Translations under genes and position numbers: made by a program | The notes under the pieces: generated by a model | The model's input: the letters and a program-made list of their open reading frames with translations, nothing else | What the model was told of the DNA's origin: nothing | The model's database searches: none | In this document: positions 24,399 to 35,559 of the stretch, one piece after another | How positions within the stretch are numbered: the stretch's first letter is position 1 | Layout of the letters: each line of letters starts with the position of its first letter | Assembly: GCF_037126465.1 (NCBI RefSeq) | Contig: NC_088202.1 | Span: 30,302,213-30,366,212 of the forward strand | Direction: 5' to 3' | From: Ornithodoros turicata | Taxonomy: Eukaryota > Arthropoda > Arachnida > Ixodida > Argasidae | DNA length: 64,000 nt

Positions 24399-24826
24399 AC
24401 TCTGCATGGTTATGTTATTTGTACTTATGATAATAACGATAGCAAGAAAAAGAAAACACTATCAGTAGTGATCGACTGAAGTAGAAAAACAGAGCAACCT
24501 CAAGATGACCACGGGGCATACCAAAGAGTAAGCAAGGTCCAACTAATGATGAGTCAAGTCAATGAGATAATAGCTCAAATGACCATAGTGTAAATACGCC
24601 AATGGCCCGCAAATCACTGCACAACGTATGTACTCTGTCCTTAGGACAGTAGCCTAAAAACGCCGGAGACTTCAGAGGGTGTTGAAAAGTCACATGATTT
24701 CAAAAAATGCATAAGTGCGTGTATGGCAGACACTTTGGGACCCACAGGCCAGCATCCAATAACTTTTTAGGTGCTGGAAAGATACGGCAATGATGTCTGT
24801 ATTTAGTGCAGTCTTAAATGACGTGT

Positions 24827-25492
24827 CCCAAGCAGCACACGACATTGGATCCATATTGGCTGTTCATTGGCGATACGGGTCCAATATGGGACTCGCTTTG
24901 CTAGGATTTCCCCCATATTGGCTCAAACTGGGCAATATGGGCCCCATATTGCCGAGTTTGAGCCAATATAGGGCAAATCCTGGCAATATGTACCCATATT
25001 GCCCGTGTATAAGTACCCCATATTGACTGAAAAGGCAGAAAATGGTATTGTCATAACGGAAAAGCGCTAAAAACAGGACGAACACAAGACACGCACAACA
25101 TCGAGCGTTCTGCGTGTCTTGTATTCGTCCTGTTTATAGTGCTTTTACGCTATAAAAGTCTGTCACCAGCAAGCCCAAAGGGACGTTTTAATGAACAGAA
25201 AATGGTACATACCCGTGATGCACAAATGCCCAAGCAGCACGACAAGATTGGACTGTGAAGCATGTGAAATGCTCCATTCAATGCGTCGTTACATCCAACA
25301 GCTACATTGTTCGAAACAGTCAACATGCGTGGCAATCCCACTGTAACATTCACTGCAACTTAAGAACTCAACTTTCCACTTGCTGCAAACAGCCGCCATC
25401 TTGCTTCGCGATGCCAATGCCAATCGGTTGAACTGAGAGCGTGGTCGTTTGAGCGAAATCACGCGTCCTACAACGAATGCTCATGCGCGACA
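24827..25492 (-). mobile_element. CCAATATTGG-type element, copy B
   Basis: Reverse complement of copy A (14915-15435), with the same ends TGTCGCGCATG and GCTGCTTGGG(A). A 148-bp hairpin insertion at 25048-25195 separates the unit from the word array. The unit carries AAGATGGCGGC on the minus strand and opens a 36-codon frame there. Confidence 0.7.
25048..25195. mobile_element. Hairpin insertion with 12-bp duplication
   Basis: Direct repeats CAGAAAATGGTA at 25036-25047 and 25196-25207 flank it. Copy A has the empty site (TACCATTTTCTG at 15222-15233). Inside, 25060-25095 and 25111-25146 form a near-perfect hairpin around CAGGACGAACACAAGACACG. Confidence 0.7.
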
Positions 25493-25925
25493 CTCGGATC
25501 GGACCATCATTTCTGTCCTCGCGGACACAAGAGAGTAGTTTCAATGCCTTCGAATGCTACCGATTTAATTTAGATTGTGACGAACTGCGGCTGCGTCTGC
25601 TGCCTCGTTCCAGGGTTCACCGCAATGGCCAGAGACCCACTGTAGCTGGATGTCATGTCCCAGTGCGACTGATGAAGTGTACACACGTAAGACGTTATCA
25701 CTATTCGTAGTACTTTTCTGGTTTTCTCTAGATGGGCCGCTTTACGTCTGTGCGCACCGTAAGCGCTGTCCTTTCTTTCAAGGTTCCCTCATCCAGAGAC
25801 CGTAGAAGTATCCTCTTTTTTTCAATTTGTAACTTGTCCTATGCAAAGCCGCCAGCGGCATGATGTATTTCGACGTTTGGATTAACCGCGCTCGTAACCG
25901 TGTTTCCCAGTTGCACCTCAACAAT
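25493..25925. other. Unassigned
   Basis: Nothing recognised. Confidence 0.4.
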
Positions 25926-25935
25926 TTAATATTAA

Positions 25936-25961
25936 ACATAGTCATGATTTATTTGTTGTTG
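25936..25961 (+). mobile_element. 26-bp LINE 3' end with 10-bp TSD
   Basis: TTAATATTAA at 25926-25935 and 25962-25971 flanks 26 bp that match, almost base for base, the last bases of the LINE ending at 56475 on the minus strand (CATAGTCATGATTTATTTG plus TTG repeats). Confidence 0.7.
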
Positions 25962-25971
25962 TTAATATTAA

Positions 25972-27282
25972 CTAACAGTTGCGCTGACCTCTCGCCATCA
26001 GCATGCATCCTATAGATAGGTTACACTTTATCAAGCAACGCCGTTACGTGAAACTGCCCTCCAAAACCGATGCCCACTACCGCGCCCAATATAATTACTC
26101 TCCAGCTGTCGTCTATCGCCTTATTTTTCGCACCAGGTGCGAAACGGCCGCTTCCTTAACTCAAGTTTGTACAGGCGTTTGTGGGGGTTGAGGCGTGGAC
26201 TGCTCCTCTTCTACTATCTACCTGGTCCCATCTCAAGTTTCGAAGAAGCAATCACTCGAAGAGCTCCTTATTATTCCCGCCCCTGTGTTTTTCTCGTTCA
26301 CGTAACGAACGCGTTTAGGCCCTTGAGACTGCATGCCGTACCAGACGGCAAGTGAAGTCAGGCAGGCATAACGTACGGACCACGATCGTTTTCAAAGCTG
26401 GACCGGCGGTCCCTTTGTCTCGTAATCTCCTTATCGTTTCCCGGTGCTTCGGAACGAGGTTCTTTCTTTATAAAGATGTTGTTTTCAGGTGGGATGTGTT
26501 TTAGCTGCGAGTGATGGATGGCTATACTTAGCACAGTCGCTTGAGTCTGCGGTGGACTTCGAGGAAATTCTACAGTAGATGAACTCAATATGGGCACTGC
26601 TGGCGGCGTAAGCGGTTTACGATTGAACCTAAAGAACGGGCGAAAATGTAGCTGCGGGAATATGGATTAGTAAGGGTTTCGACAGAGGTCGAATGATGAA
26701 GGTAATCCGATTCCAAATTTTAAGTACGTTAATGAAGCTCACAGAGCCCACGTGGTTCGGTTTCGATATGAATAACACTGTATAGCGACATGCTTAGGTT
26801 GTTTGTCCTGTTGCTGATCCCTTTTATTTCCTTTCTAAAAGAAGAAAAATGAACATGACGTCACTGACGTGTAGACAGCTTGTTACTCCGCCAGATGAGG
26901 TCAAGAAGATGCCGCAGAAGGACCAGGACGAAGAATGAAGAAGTCAAGAACGCTGAGAATATAACATAACCACAGGAACATCACAACACTTCCAGCAGGT
27001 TGGCATCTTCTAATATACGAACTACAGCCCGTGGGCAGGCTCTTGATGGTGGATTGAGCAGCAGATCTTGAATTATTGAGATAGCCACTGTTGAATCTCA
27101 CTAGACTTGAGTGTATATGTGGATGACTTATTTCATATTTTATAGAGATGAGGCTGACATGGGCGCTGCATGATAATTGTGCGGCTTGCTTAAGTTTTAC
27201 CCACAAGGATTCATGCTATTGTACAACCTGGTCTGTGGAAAATGGTCTAGGTTGCAATGAGGTTCTGGGTTGGAATACGCCG
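25972..27282. other. Unassigned
   Basis: No feature recognised. Confidence 0.4.
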
Positions 27283-28165
27283 CATTGTTGTACGTAACGC
27301 CGTTACAAGTAAGGCGGTTACAGTAATCGATACTTTTTTTCGGTATCGGGGTACGAATCGTGATACTTTTTAAGTCTGTATCGGAAAAGTATTTCCGTTA
27401 CAAATTTACGGTAACGCGATCTCCATATCGTTACCGATACCGATACCTTTTTAGTGCCCCACCCTTTCTTCACCGACCATACTTACTATTATTCATTGTC
27501 ACTGGTCAGACTATAGCGCTCGACAAGATGCCTGTGGACACGCCCACGTTCTCCGAAAAGGGAATCATACCAAACACGTGTTCACTTTTAACCACAGTGT
27601 GCTCAACAAAAGAGTTGAGGTCAACGAACAGAGATCAAGTCCTTGACAGTGCGCTCTGGATTCCACTGCTAAGCTGCCGTGTCGCACTGAGCCACGCTCA
27701 CATATACTGGGTGTATTCTTAACTTCGAATAGGTTTCCTTGAACATTGGACTCCACGGTATATGTAGACCTGACACTAACGTAATTGTCTTATTGGCCTC
27801 TGTCAGCTGCCGAAGAGACCACGGCCTGCTAGGATGGCAGAAGACGCCTTTGAGAACCAGCTATTGATAAAAGTCAAACAAAGTGTCCGAGGTATATAAT
27901 AAATATGCTGTGTTTTTACTGCAAAACCGCCTTCTCCCAATTTGCTATTATAGAAATGGGGTGTTCACGGAAGCGAGATTTCTATGTTGCATCATCTTCG
28001 TATTTCCAACAAAAGTATTGGGCAAAGTATCGCGTTACATTTTTTAAGTGACGGTAGCGGTACTCCGTTACTTTAAAAAAAGAACTGTCGATATCGGTAT
28101 TTCGATACTTTTTACTAAAGTAACGAGTATGGCGATACCTTATTTCGGTAACGGATGCAACACTG
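27283..28165. mobile_element. Non-autonomous element with GTATCGATAC-rich ends
   Basis: Ends are imperfect inverted repeats: CATTGTTGTACGTAACGCCG on the left and, reversed, CAGTGTTGCATCCGTTACCG on the right. Subterminal regions of roughly 150-200 bp each are filled with GGTATCG, CGATACT and GTAACG words. The middle (27470-27960) has no recognised coding. It resembles hAT-like non-autonomous elements, but no 8-bp TSD was found. Confidence 0.5.
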
Positions 28166-28496
28166 GATAAGGTCAGAGGGTTCAGTACTTTCGCTAGCCC
28201 ACGGCTTGAGCCGCGTTACTATCACGTTTCAGGGCTGCTCGTGTTTCACTACGCAACACCTTTCCCCTAAGCGTAGGCTTTGGATCTACATCTGATACCA
28301 TCTGCATTCTTTCGTCATATCACCATCGAAACCAACCGCTGGCGATCTGCTCTATAAACCACTCTTTAGCAGTACACGTGAGCTGGAGAAGCTGGCTCCA
28401 CATTTGTGAAGCCACAGTCACCATATTATGTTAATCGAATCTAGTACACTCTTATACGAAAATTACAAGAAACAATCACAGCAAACAATCCCGGTG

Positions 28497-28950
28497 TCTT
28501 GAACATCATCATCATCATCAACAACAGATAAATGACGATTATGACGTGGGGTGTTTCACCACTGGGGAGCAGTACAATACCCTATAGACATGTGTAACAT
28601 TCGACGAGACATACGAGGGTGAAATGAAACGAGCTAAGTGCAAGTCGTTCACGCAACAATTGAGGTGTACTCGTGTTATGCGAAGCAAAAGGAGGGCGCA
28701 ATGAAAGAGAAGAAAAAATAAACGCTGAAGGGCGCATGGTCATTGGAGGACAGAGTATGACACTAGGGCGTCTGGAACAAACCGCTAGTCATAGGAACCA
28801 GATAAACATGCGAAAATCTCGACGGTGCCACAGAAGGTTCTAACAACGGCCTATGACTACAGCCAGGTTGAATGGCTTCCTGCTGACACTACTCAGCTGA
28901 GCATGGAGTAGCCAGTTGCCTCTCCGTTTCGTGTAGTTTACATTACATGA
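28497..28950 (-). mobile_element. LINE Z 3' end
   Basis: On the minus strand: KRRGN, then HAQLSSVSRKPFNLAVVIGR, a stop, and WHRRDFRMFIWFL, aligning with the C-terminus at 56688-56860. The 3' UTR with GGTGAAACACCCCACG and a TTGTTG/ATG tail ends at 28497. ACATCATCA on both sides could be a TSD but overlaps the tail. Confidence 0.6.
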
Positions 28951-29224
28951 GGACATCATCAATGTTCACCACGACGCCATAGATGCAGCGTAAGCTTGTA
29001 TCACCAGTTGCTTGAAGTGCTTGAAGCGGCAGCCATTATACATACCTTGCCTTCTCGTGAGCCTTTATCCTCTGTCTCCCCGTGTCTCTCCATATTCCTC
29101 CTCTTCATTGTTGGCGTTGGGTAGCCACTAGAATGGAACAGGAAACGTAGTTCGCACTGGTGCGACCAGTTGTTCCGTGCCGCTTCATGTGTGAAAGCAC
29201 TAAATGATTTAAAAAATTATTTTT

Positions 29225-29545
29225 GCACGTATGTCCTTGAGGTAGTTTGCGAGGGCATACAGCGCAGGTTGTTGGTGCTGCTTTAGCCAGCTCCCCAGTA
29301 CCTCATCAACACTAACAGGTCAGTTGCCAAGTTAAGCAAGGTCGACCTTCAGTGTCCGCCGTCTACAGTCGAAGCGTCGGCAGGTGACCAGCACGCGCTC
29401 CGTGTTCTCCACAGATCCGCAAGTTGAACAGTACAGCGATCCAACGACACCTATCTCATGAACGAATGCTGCTACGAAGGTGGCACTCCCATTGTGGGGT
29501 CGAGCCAGGGATAGGAATGTTGGGCTGATCAGTGGCGTTTCATTA
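29225..29545 (-). mobile_element. LINE C-terminal fragment
   Basis: The frame reads LYCSTCGSVENTERVLVTCR, RFDCRRRTLKVDLA, then DEVLGSWLKQHQQPALYALA and NYLKDIRA, with two stops between. The C-X2-C...C finger and the VLGSW block are typical of RNase H-type LINE ends. Preceded by PTFLSLARPHNGSATFV. Its family differs from X, Y and Z; closest in layout to 36484-36756. Confidence 0.6.
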
Positions 29546-30314
29546 AAAATTGTGTCAATTATAAGGTCAGGTTGCTGAAGGCGAAACCTTCATCATCTTA
29601 TACTCCGCTTTTGTACTCTCATTCATTACTCTGATCGAAGTTGTCCCTCTGTATCATCCTTGTCAATTCTCCACCGCATTAAAGTGAAATTCAATTCTCT
29701 CGAATGCGCATTCCCCAGCTACCATTGTTGCCCATGCAATGCTTCTCCTTCAAGTCGATGTACCCAGAGCAACTACACTTCGTAAGAAAGGTCTAATATC
29801 GAATACGGCCAGGTAAGCTTCTCATCCTCAATAAATAGGAAGATTGGATCCTTTATTGATCAAATCGTAAGGCACCCTTTTGTACACATATATCGATGTG
29901 CCGTGATTACCAGCGTTCATTGTGTGTTCCAATCATGCCATAATTGATCCAGCAGTTGGATCAGAGAACCAGATGGGCGTTCATTGAGGAATGTTCTCAG
30001 GAGGACAGCCGATCAATGATCGACGACGGATGATGATGTGAAGCCAGTGCGCCTCATCTTGTCTTCGACCATTGATTACTTCGGGACGCTTGATATAAAA
30101 GGATGAAATCGAGAGAAGGAAAAAATTAGGTTCCCGAACGTTGCGCCGAGAGGTACTTCGGGAGAAAGTTTCCGAAAATATCCCAGGGCCATGTTATGCC
30201 ATTTTCAAGCTTCTGTCTTCAACTACATCGATCAGGTGCGCGAGAGGATATCACCAACTTTCTTTCTGTGGCGTCTCAAATGGGGAATGCCTCCTCGTGG
30301 TTATGAGCCTGCTT
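29546..30314. other. Unassigned
   Basis: No feature recognised. Confidence 0.4.
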
Positions 30315-30325
30315 AGCTGAGTTAT

Positions 30326-30534
30326 TATTATTATTTTTAATTTCGTGTTAGCGCCGCGAAGCAACTGTGGCTATGAGCGGCGTACGGACGTGGACAGATG
30401 GAGAGTGGACGGTAGGAAGGAGTAGGGAGATAGGGGTGCTAGTATGCGTCCTGGGCCGACTTCAGGGGCAACTGTGACGACATTCGTCTGGAAACCCTGC
30501 CGGGAAAGCCTCAGATAGCACAGCCGGTGCCGGG
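30326..30534 (-). mobile_element. SINE-B, 5'-truncated
   Basis: TSD of 11 bp with one mismatch: AGCTGAGTTAT at 30315-30325 and AGCTGGGTTAT at 30535-30545. The 3' tail is (AAT)n-rich at the left; the body GTTAGCGCCGCGAAGCAACT matches 13770. It ends within the core, so the tRNA-like head is absent. Confidence 0.75.
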
Positions 30535-30545
30535 AGCTGGGTTAT

Positions 30546-31177
30546 GAGTACACAATCACAAAGGACAACGCAGTACTCACTAACAAGAAAGAAATATAGT
30601 AATTTTGAGTCCTTTGGGGGCCAAGTTGCATTGCTACATCTGTGAGCTTCTTTAGGGACTAAATGCACCAAAGTTTATGCAATATTTGAGGACTATTTAA
30701 AGTGCTGGCAGAGTACATTTTAGAGTTAGGAGAACAAAACAGGAGCATTTGCAATCTAGGGGACTATAGAAGCTGATAGAAGCTTCTGTTTTGTAAGCAT
30801 ATTACGCTTGTTTTAGCTTGTCTTAGAGTGTGACTTTTGTTGTATAAGCATTTTGCGTATTTAGTTTGTGCTACATTATATTGGAATTGGATTATTGGTG
30901 CTATATTATGTTGGAATTGGTATTGAACTTGTACTACACAAGTTTGCTTGGTTATATTAAATATCCTAACCAGAAGCTGAAACTGCTCCGGAATTTACTG
31001 TTTTTTTCCTTTAAGGGTGTATAGTAACTGAGGCAATGAAAAAGGAAGGACGAAGGTCAAACTCAACTGAACTCGGCCTCGAAGGGCCCGGTCGCAAACT
31101 TCAATTACAGAATGGGATGAAAAGGTACCAGAGCTGGGATTCGATCTGAAACTCGAGGAGAGCTGCTATCATTTACA
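30546..31177. other. Unassigned
   Basis: A roughly 28-bp near-duplicate (TTATATTGGAATTGG / TTATGTTGGAATTGG) lies near 30875-30925. No gene seen. Confidence 0.4.
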
Positions 31178-31310
31178 TACATACATACATGCTTACGTAT
31201 GTATGTATGTATGTAAATAATATTATGTAAATGTATGTATGTAACAACAACAACAACTACATGAATGATTATGGGGTGAGATGATTCACCGCAACAATTG
31301 CGGTGCCATA
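31178..31310 (-). mobile_element. LINE 3' tail with TACA/TGTA microsatellite
   Basis: 31241-31310 on the minus strand is a LINE 3' end (GCGGTGAATCATCTCACCCC, then CATGTAGTTGTTGTTG). It runs into TACATACATACA / TGTATGTATGTA repeats at 31178-31240 that form a hairpin. A second (TATG)n lies at about 31335-31378. Confidence 0.55.
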
Positions 31311-31382
31311 CCTCAGTGAATGTGGGTTAATATATGAATGTATGTATGTATATTTGTATGTATGTATGTGTGTGTGTGAGGT

Positions 31383-31478
31383 GGCGCTCAGGGGTTTAGG
31401 AGAACTCGTCACAAGGCCGGTCGTCACAGGCCAACTGGTCATAGGTGAACTTGTCAAGAAGGCCAACTCGTCACAGGG
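31383..31478. repeat. GTCACAGG-word repeat, left side
   Basis: Contains ACTCGTCACAAGG, GGTCGTCACAGGCCAACTGG, GGTCATAGGTGAACTTGTC and CCAACTCGTCACAGG. The reversed counterpart is at 34970-35060, on the far side of the 3.1-kb inverted repeat. Confidence 0.5.
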
Positions 31479-34400
31479 GGGTCATTCCAGGCGAAATGAT
31501 CCAATGGGTGCGCTCGACCCCCCACAATTTTGGTTCAAAAAATTACCACCCATTCCTTACGACAGGAAAAGGCATGTGTCCAAGATTTACTCGAAAATAT
31601 TTGCCCGCTCAGAATTTACGCCGGGTCTATGTTTCTAAGAATGACGTAAACCATACCGGGAAGTAAGTAGGCTAGTGGGCACAATATTGCAGCTGGACAG
31701 GTTTTTGTGGTGCAGAACGAGAGAGCAGGGTCCAAATAATGTGCCAAGGTTAAAATATTCCCGCTTGTTCCACATTTGACCAGTCAAATGGAGCCCATTC
31801 GCGGGGCTATTTCGTCCTATTTTGGGCCTCGCTAAGGACACTTTCCAGATGAGTGAGAAATCCAAGAAAAATTGAGCATATTAACCACTTCCAATACCAT
31901 AAGCTAATTTGTTTTGAAGATTCAATTCGCAGTAGTGTCTGCTACATTTAATCTCAAAGTTTGAACTTTGTTCAAAGTCCGGTGATTCCGATGCAAATTT
32001 TGAAAATGAAGCGGTCGACGGGGAGCAGAAAAAAGGTACGCAGATGATAGCTCGAAATGCAAAGCAAAACATATAGAAAAAGTAAAAAAATACTTTTCCA
32101 TAAGCGCGAGAAAATATTTTTTATGTCAGACATGGTCCGTACGGACCGTGCGGGTATACTGACGGGCGGCTCTCGTAGCCGTGGTTCGCGGAAGACGCCT
32201 GCCGGCTGGGTGACAGCTGTACCGTAGTAGTTCTGGACGTTCCTTTTTAAAAACGTAAATTGTCTCTGTTGATATCATTTGTAATTCAATCTTCGGCGTT
32301 CAGTCGTCGCAGTAAGAGAAATGCACAACGGTCCGTGAAGTAGTAATCGCGGTGGCGCTGCGCTCACAGGGGGAATAGGCAGTTTTCGCCCGTTTCCACA
32401 GCATCAGCGGCAGGGGAAAACTGGCCATAGGACTCACCGCGAAATTTCCCGGTGGGCCGGTGGGGCTGGATACACATGGGCCGCTCAGAAGGCCGCTTCG
32501 CTACCAGTCACTACCAGTGTCACGAGTAAATGCTTGCCTGTGCAGTACCACCTCGATGCGGTAATTTGTGCCGACGTTATCTGTGAATGCACGTTGATTC
32601 TGTAGAAGGGCGAAAACAGCCTATTGCCCCTCAGAGCGCAAAGCCACCGCCCTCACGACTTCACAGACCGTCGTACCCACGTTTTACTGCCACTATTGAA
32701 CGCTGAAGAAGGAATTACAAATGATATTGTAGAGGAGGTGGTATTCCTCTACATGAATCCTGACCGGCGATGATGGAATGGCCCAGCGGGCAGATGGACG
32801 TGGCATCACGCTAGGACGGTGCCGGTAGAACTGGCTGGCAGGCGCAGTAGCGCGCGGCAGCAGAGGCGCGTCGTCGTCGTCTTCCACGGGCCGCCACATC
32901 ATCAACACAGACCATTTCGATTCTCAAAAAGAAAGGTTCAGAACTACAGGGTGTATGCTATAAAAGGTCAGTCACATTTTCGCGTGTGGCGCGATACCTA
33001 CTTGACAGACAGACTTCCGCTGCCGCAGAGTGAAGAAGTTACGGCAGGAAACCCTACAAAAAAATCGGCGATATCAGGCACTGCGTAACAAAATAGATAC
33101 GGCCACGCACACTTTCGTCTTCATGCATTTCCTATGCGCTATACCGACGTAAACACGCCAGTCTGTCGATAGTTGTTTGTAGCTTCCGCATGGGGCGCTA
33201 GTGACGTTGAATCCGAAACAAACTCATGTGGGCGCGTATTTCTGTTATGCACGGTACGTACCCGTGGTACTCATTGAGATTTACGTTTAACGAAGCTTGA
33301 TACGATTTGTTTTAGATGTTTTCTGCACATGTTGCGGTTCGTATGCCGCTTCCTAGCGAAACATTTCTGCTTCTTTTCTTAGCTGACGACAGTCTGTTTG
33401 CGATTGCTTTGTTGCGAGAACGACACTTTTAGCCGCCCTTCTAACGTTTTTATTTAATTCATTTTGTGTCTCTATACAGTTTCATTGGACTATATTATTC
33501 CTGTTATTATATTTGTTCGTGTTCCATTTGTTTCTGTCGTATTTTGTATCCTTTGTGCCTTGCTGTGCGCCAGTTGACGGTTCAGGAGCGTACACATGTG
33601 GATTCAACGTCACTAGCGCCCCATGCGGAAGCTACAAACAACTATCGACAGACTGGAGTGTTTACGTCTGTACGGCGCATAGGAAATGCATGAAGACAAA
33701 AGTTTGCGTGGCCGTATTTATTTTGTTACGCAGTGCCTGATATCGCCGATTTTTTTGTAGGGTTTCCTGCCGTAACTTCTTCACTCAGAGGCAGCGGAAG
33801 TCTGTCTGTCAAGTAGGTATCGCGCCACGCGCGAAAATGTGACTGACCTTTTATAGCATACACCCTGTACTATGGTACAGTTGTCACCCTGCCGGCAGGC
33901 ATCTTCTGCAAAGCACGGCCGCGCGAGCCGCCCGTCAGTATACCCGCACGGTCCGCATGTACCATGTCCGACATAAAAAATATTTTCTTGCGCATATGGA
34001 AAAGTAATTTTTTAGTTTTTTTATATGTCTTGCTTTGCATTTCGAGCTATCATCTGCATACCTTTTTACTGTTGCCAGCCGACCGCTTCATTTTCAAAAT
34101 TGGCATCGAAATCACCGAGCTTTGAGTAAAGTTCGAACTTTGAGATTAAATGTAGCAAACACTACTGCGAATTTACTCTTCAAAATAAACGAACTTATTG
34201 TATTGGAAGTGGATAATATGCTCAATTTTTCTTGGATTTCTCACTCATCTGGAAAGTATCCTTAGCGAGGCCCAAAATAGGACGAAATAGCCCGGCGAAT
34301 GGGGTCCGTTTGACTGGTCAAATGTGGAACAAGCGGGAATATTTTAACCTTGGCACATTATTTGAACCCTGCTCTCTCGTTCTGCACCACAAACACCTGT

Positions 34401-34618
34401 CCAGCTGCAATATTCTGCCCACTAATCTACTTACTTCCCGGTATGGTTTACGTCATTCTTGCAAACTTTGACCTGGCGTAAATTCTGAGCGGGCTAATAT
34501 TTTCGAGTAAATCTCGGACACATTCGTTTTCCTGTCGTAAGGAATGGGTGGTAATTTTTTGAACCAAAATTATGGGGGGTCGAGCGCACCCATTGGATCA
34601 TTTCGCCTGGAATGACCC
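31479..34618. mobile_element. 3.1-kb element with long inverted arms
   Basis: Ends are GGGTCATTCCAGGCGAAATG and its exact reverse complement. The left arm (31479-33214, less the insertion at 32230-32944) pairs along its whole length with the right arm (33600-34618), about 1.0 kb. The loop is 33215-33599. AGGG at 31475-31478 and 34619-34622 may be a 4-bp TSD. No transposase is seen, so it is a non-autonomous foldback or long-TIR element. Confidence 0.8.
32230..32944. mobile_element. TA-flanked 715-bp insertion inside the inverted repeat
   Basis: TA at 32228-32229 and 32945-32946 flank it. Ends GTTCTGGACGTTCC and, reversed, GTTCTGAACCTTTC form a short terminal inverted repeat. The opposite arm (near 33868-33885) keeps the uninterrupted site. 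It holds its own inverted arms, 32269-32391 and 32608-32731. No coding seen. Confidence 0.75.
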
Positions 34619-34969
34619 AGGGCATCTCGTACGTGGAACTGCCGTCACGCCGCAATAATCGTCACAGTGAACCTGCCACCTGCTCACCGCACCGTACTCC
34701 CCAACGTGTGAAATACGTAAAAGGCTCTCCTGACCTAACCTTGATCAGTCTCTCAACTTTTGTCCGCGCCCCAGCAACGGAGCCTCACGTTGAGTTTTCG
34801 TCACTTCCATGCTCTCCGTGCCCTTAGCAAAGATGTGAAATTTGTAAGGTCGGCAGCCTTCGGAATCCGGGTTCGCGGAAGTGCGGGACGGGCACTGGAC
34901 TAATTCCTTTGGTAAAACACGGTGAAACGCATTCCCTTTGGAACGGGGTCAACCTTGCAACCAGTGTTC

Positions 34970-35060
34970 CAGTGACGAACCGCCCCCATTGACAAGTGTT
35001 CCGGTGACAAAAGGACCTCGTACCAGAGGGCCGGTGTGACCGATTATCCTGGGACGAGTG
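34970..35060. repeat. GTCACAGG-word repeat, right side
   Basis: TTCCAGTGACGAACCG, TTGACAAGTGTTCCGGTGAC and GGGACGAGTGGACCGG are inverted relatives of 31383-31478. Confidence 0.45.
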
Positions 35061-35559
35061 GACCGGTCCCAGCGCTCAGACGTAGCTCCACGTATCATCT
35101 TCTTACTAGGCATGTAAGTTGTACTGAACAACGCGAGGCTGTACTGTACACTTGCGTTGCCAGCATGGTCTTGGGAGCAGCCTGCACCAGCACAAAGCTG
35201 GACACCCTACGATCACGTATCTGGAGAGCACACAAGACAGGCTCCTCGCATCTCTGATTATAAGACCACTACAGCTGATCAGCGAAGGATGCGTTGCTTT
35301 AATAATGGCTATAGTGCTGCGGCATCAGAAAATTCTACAAAGAAAGCAATACAATTTCTGGCATACGCTCCGTATCAGATAGATGGACTGAATTGAAAAG
35401 AAAAACAATACCGAGATTGTAATTCCACGTATATTGAAGCCGGCTGCTCCAGAACTCTTACAATTGATTGCGCAACGATCACCGGGGGTTGGAGTGGTTA
35501 ATTATGAAGCGACAGGAAATAAAGTAAACGAGTGAGAAAGCGAAAAGTGTGGCGTGTGC
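35061..35559. other. Unassigned
   Basis: Nothing recognised. Confidence 0.4.
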
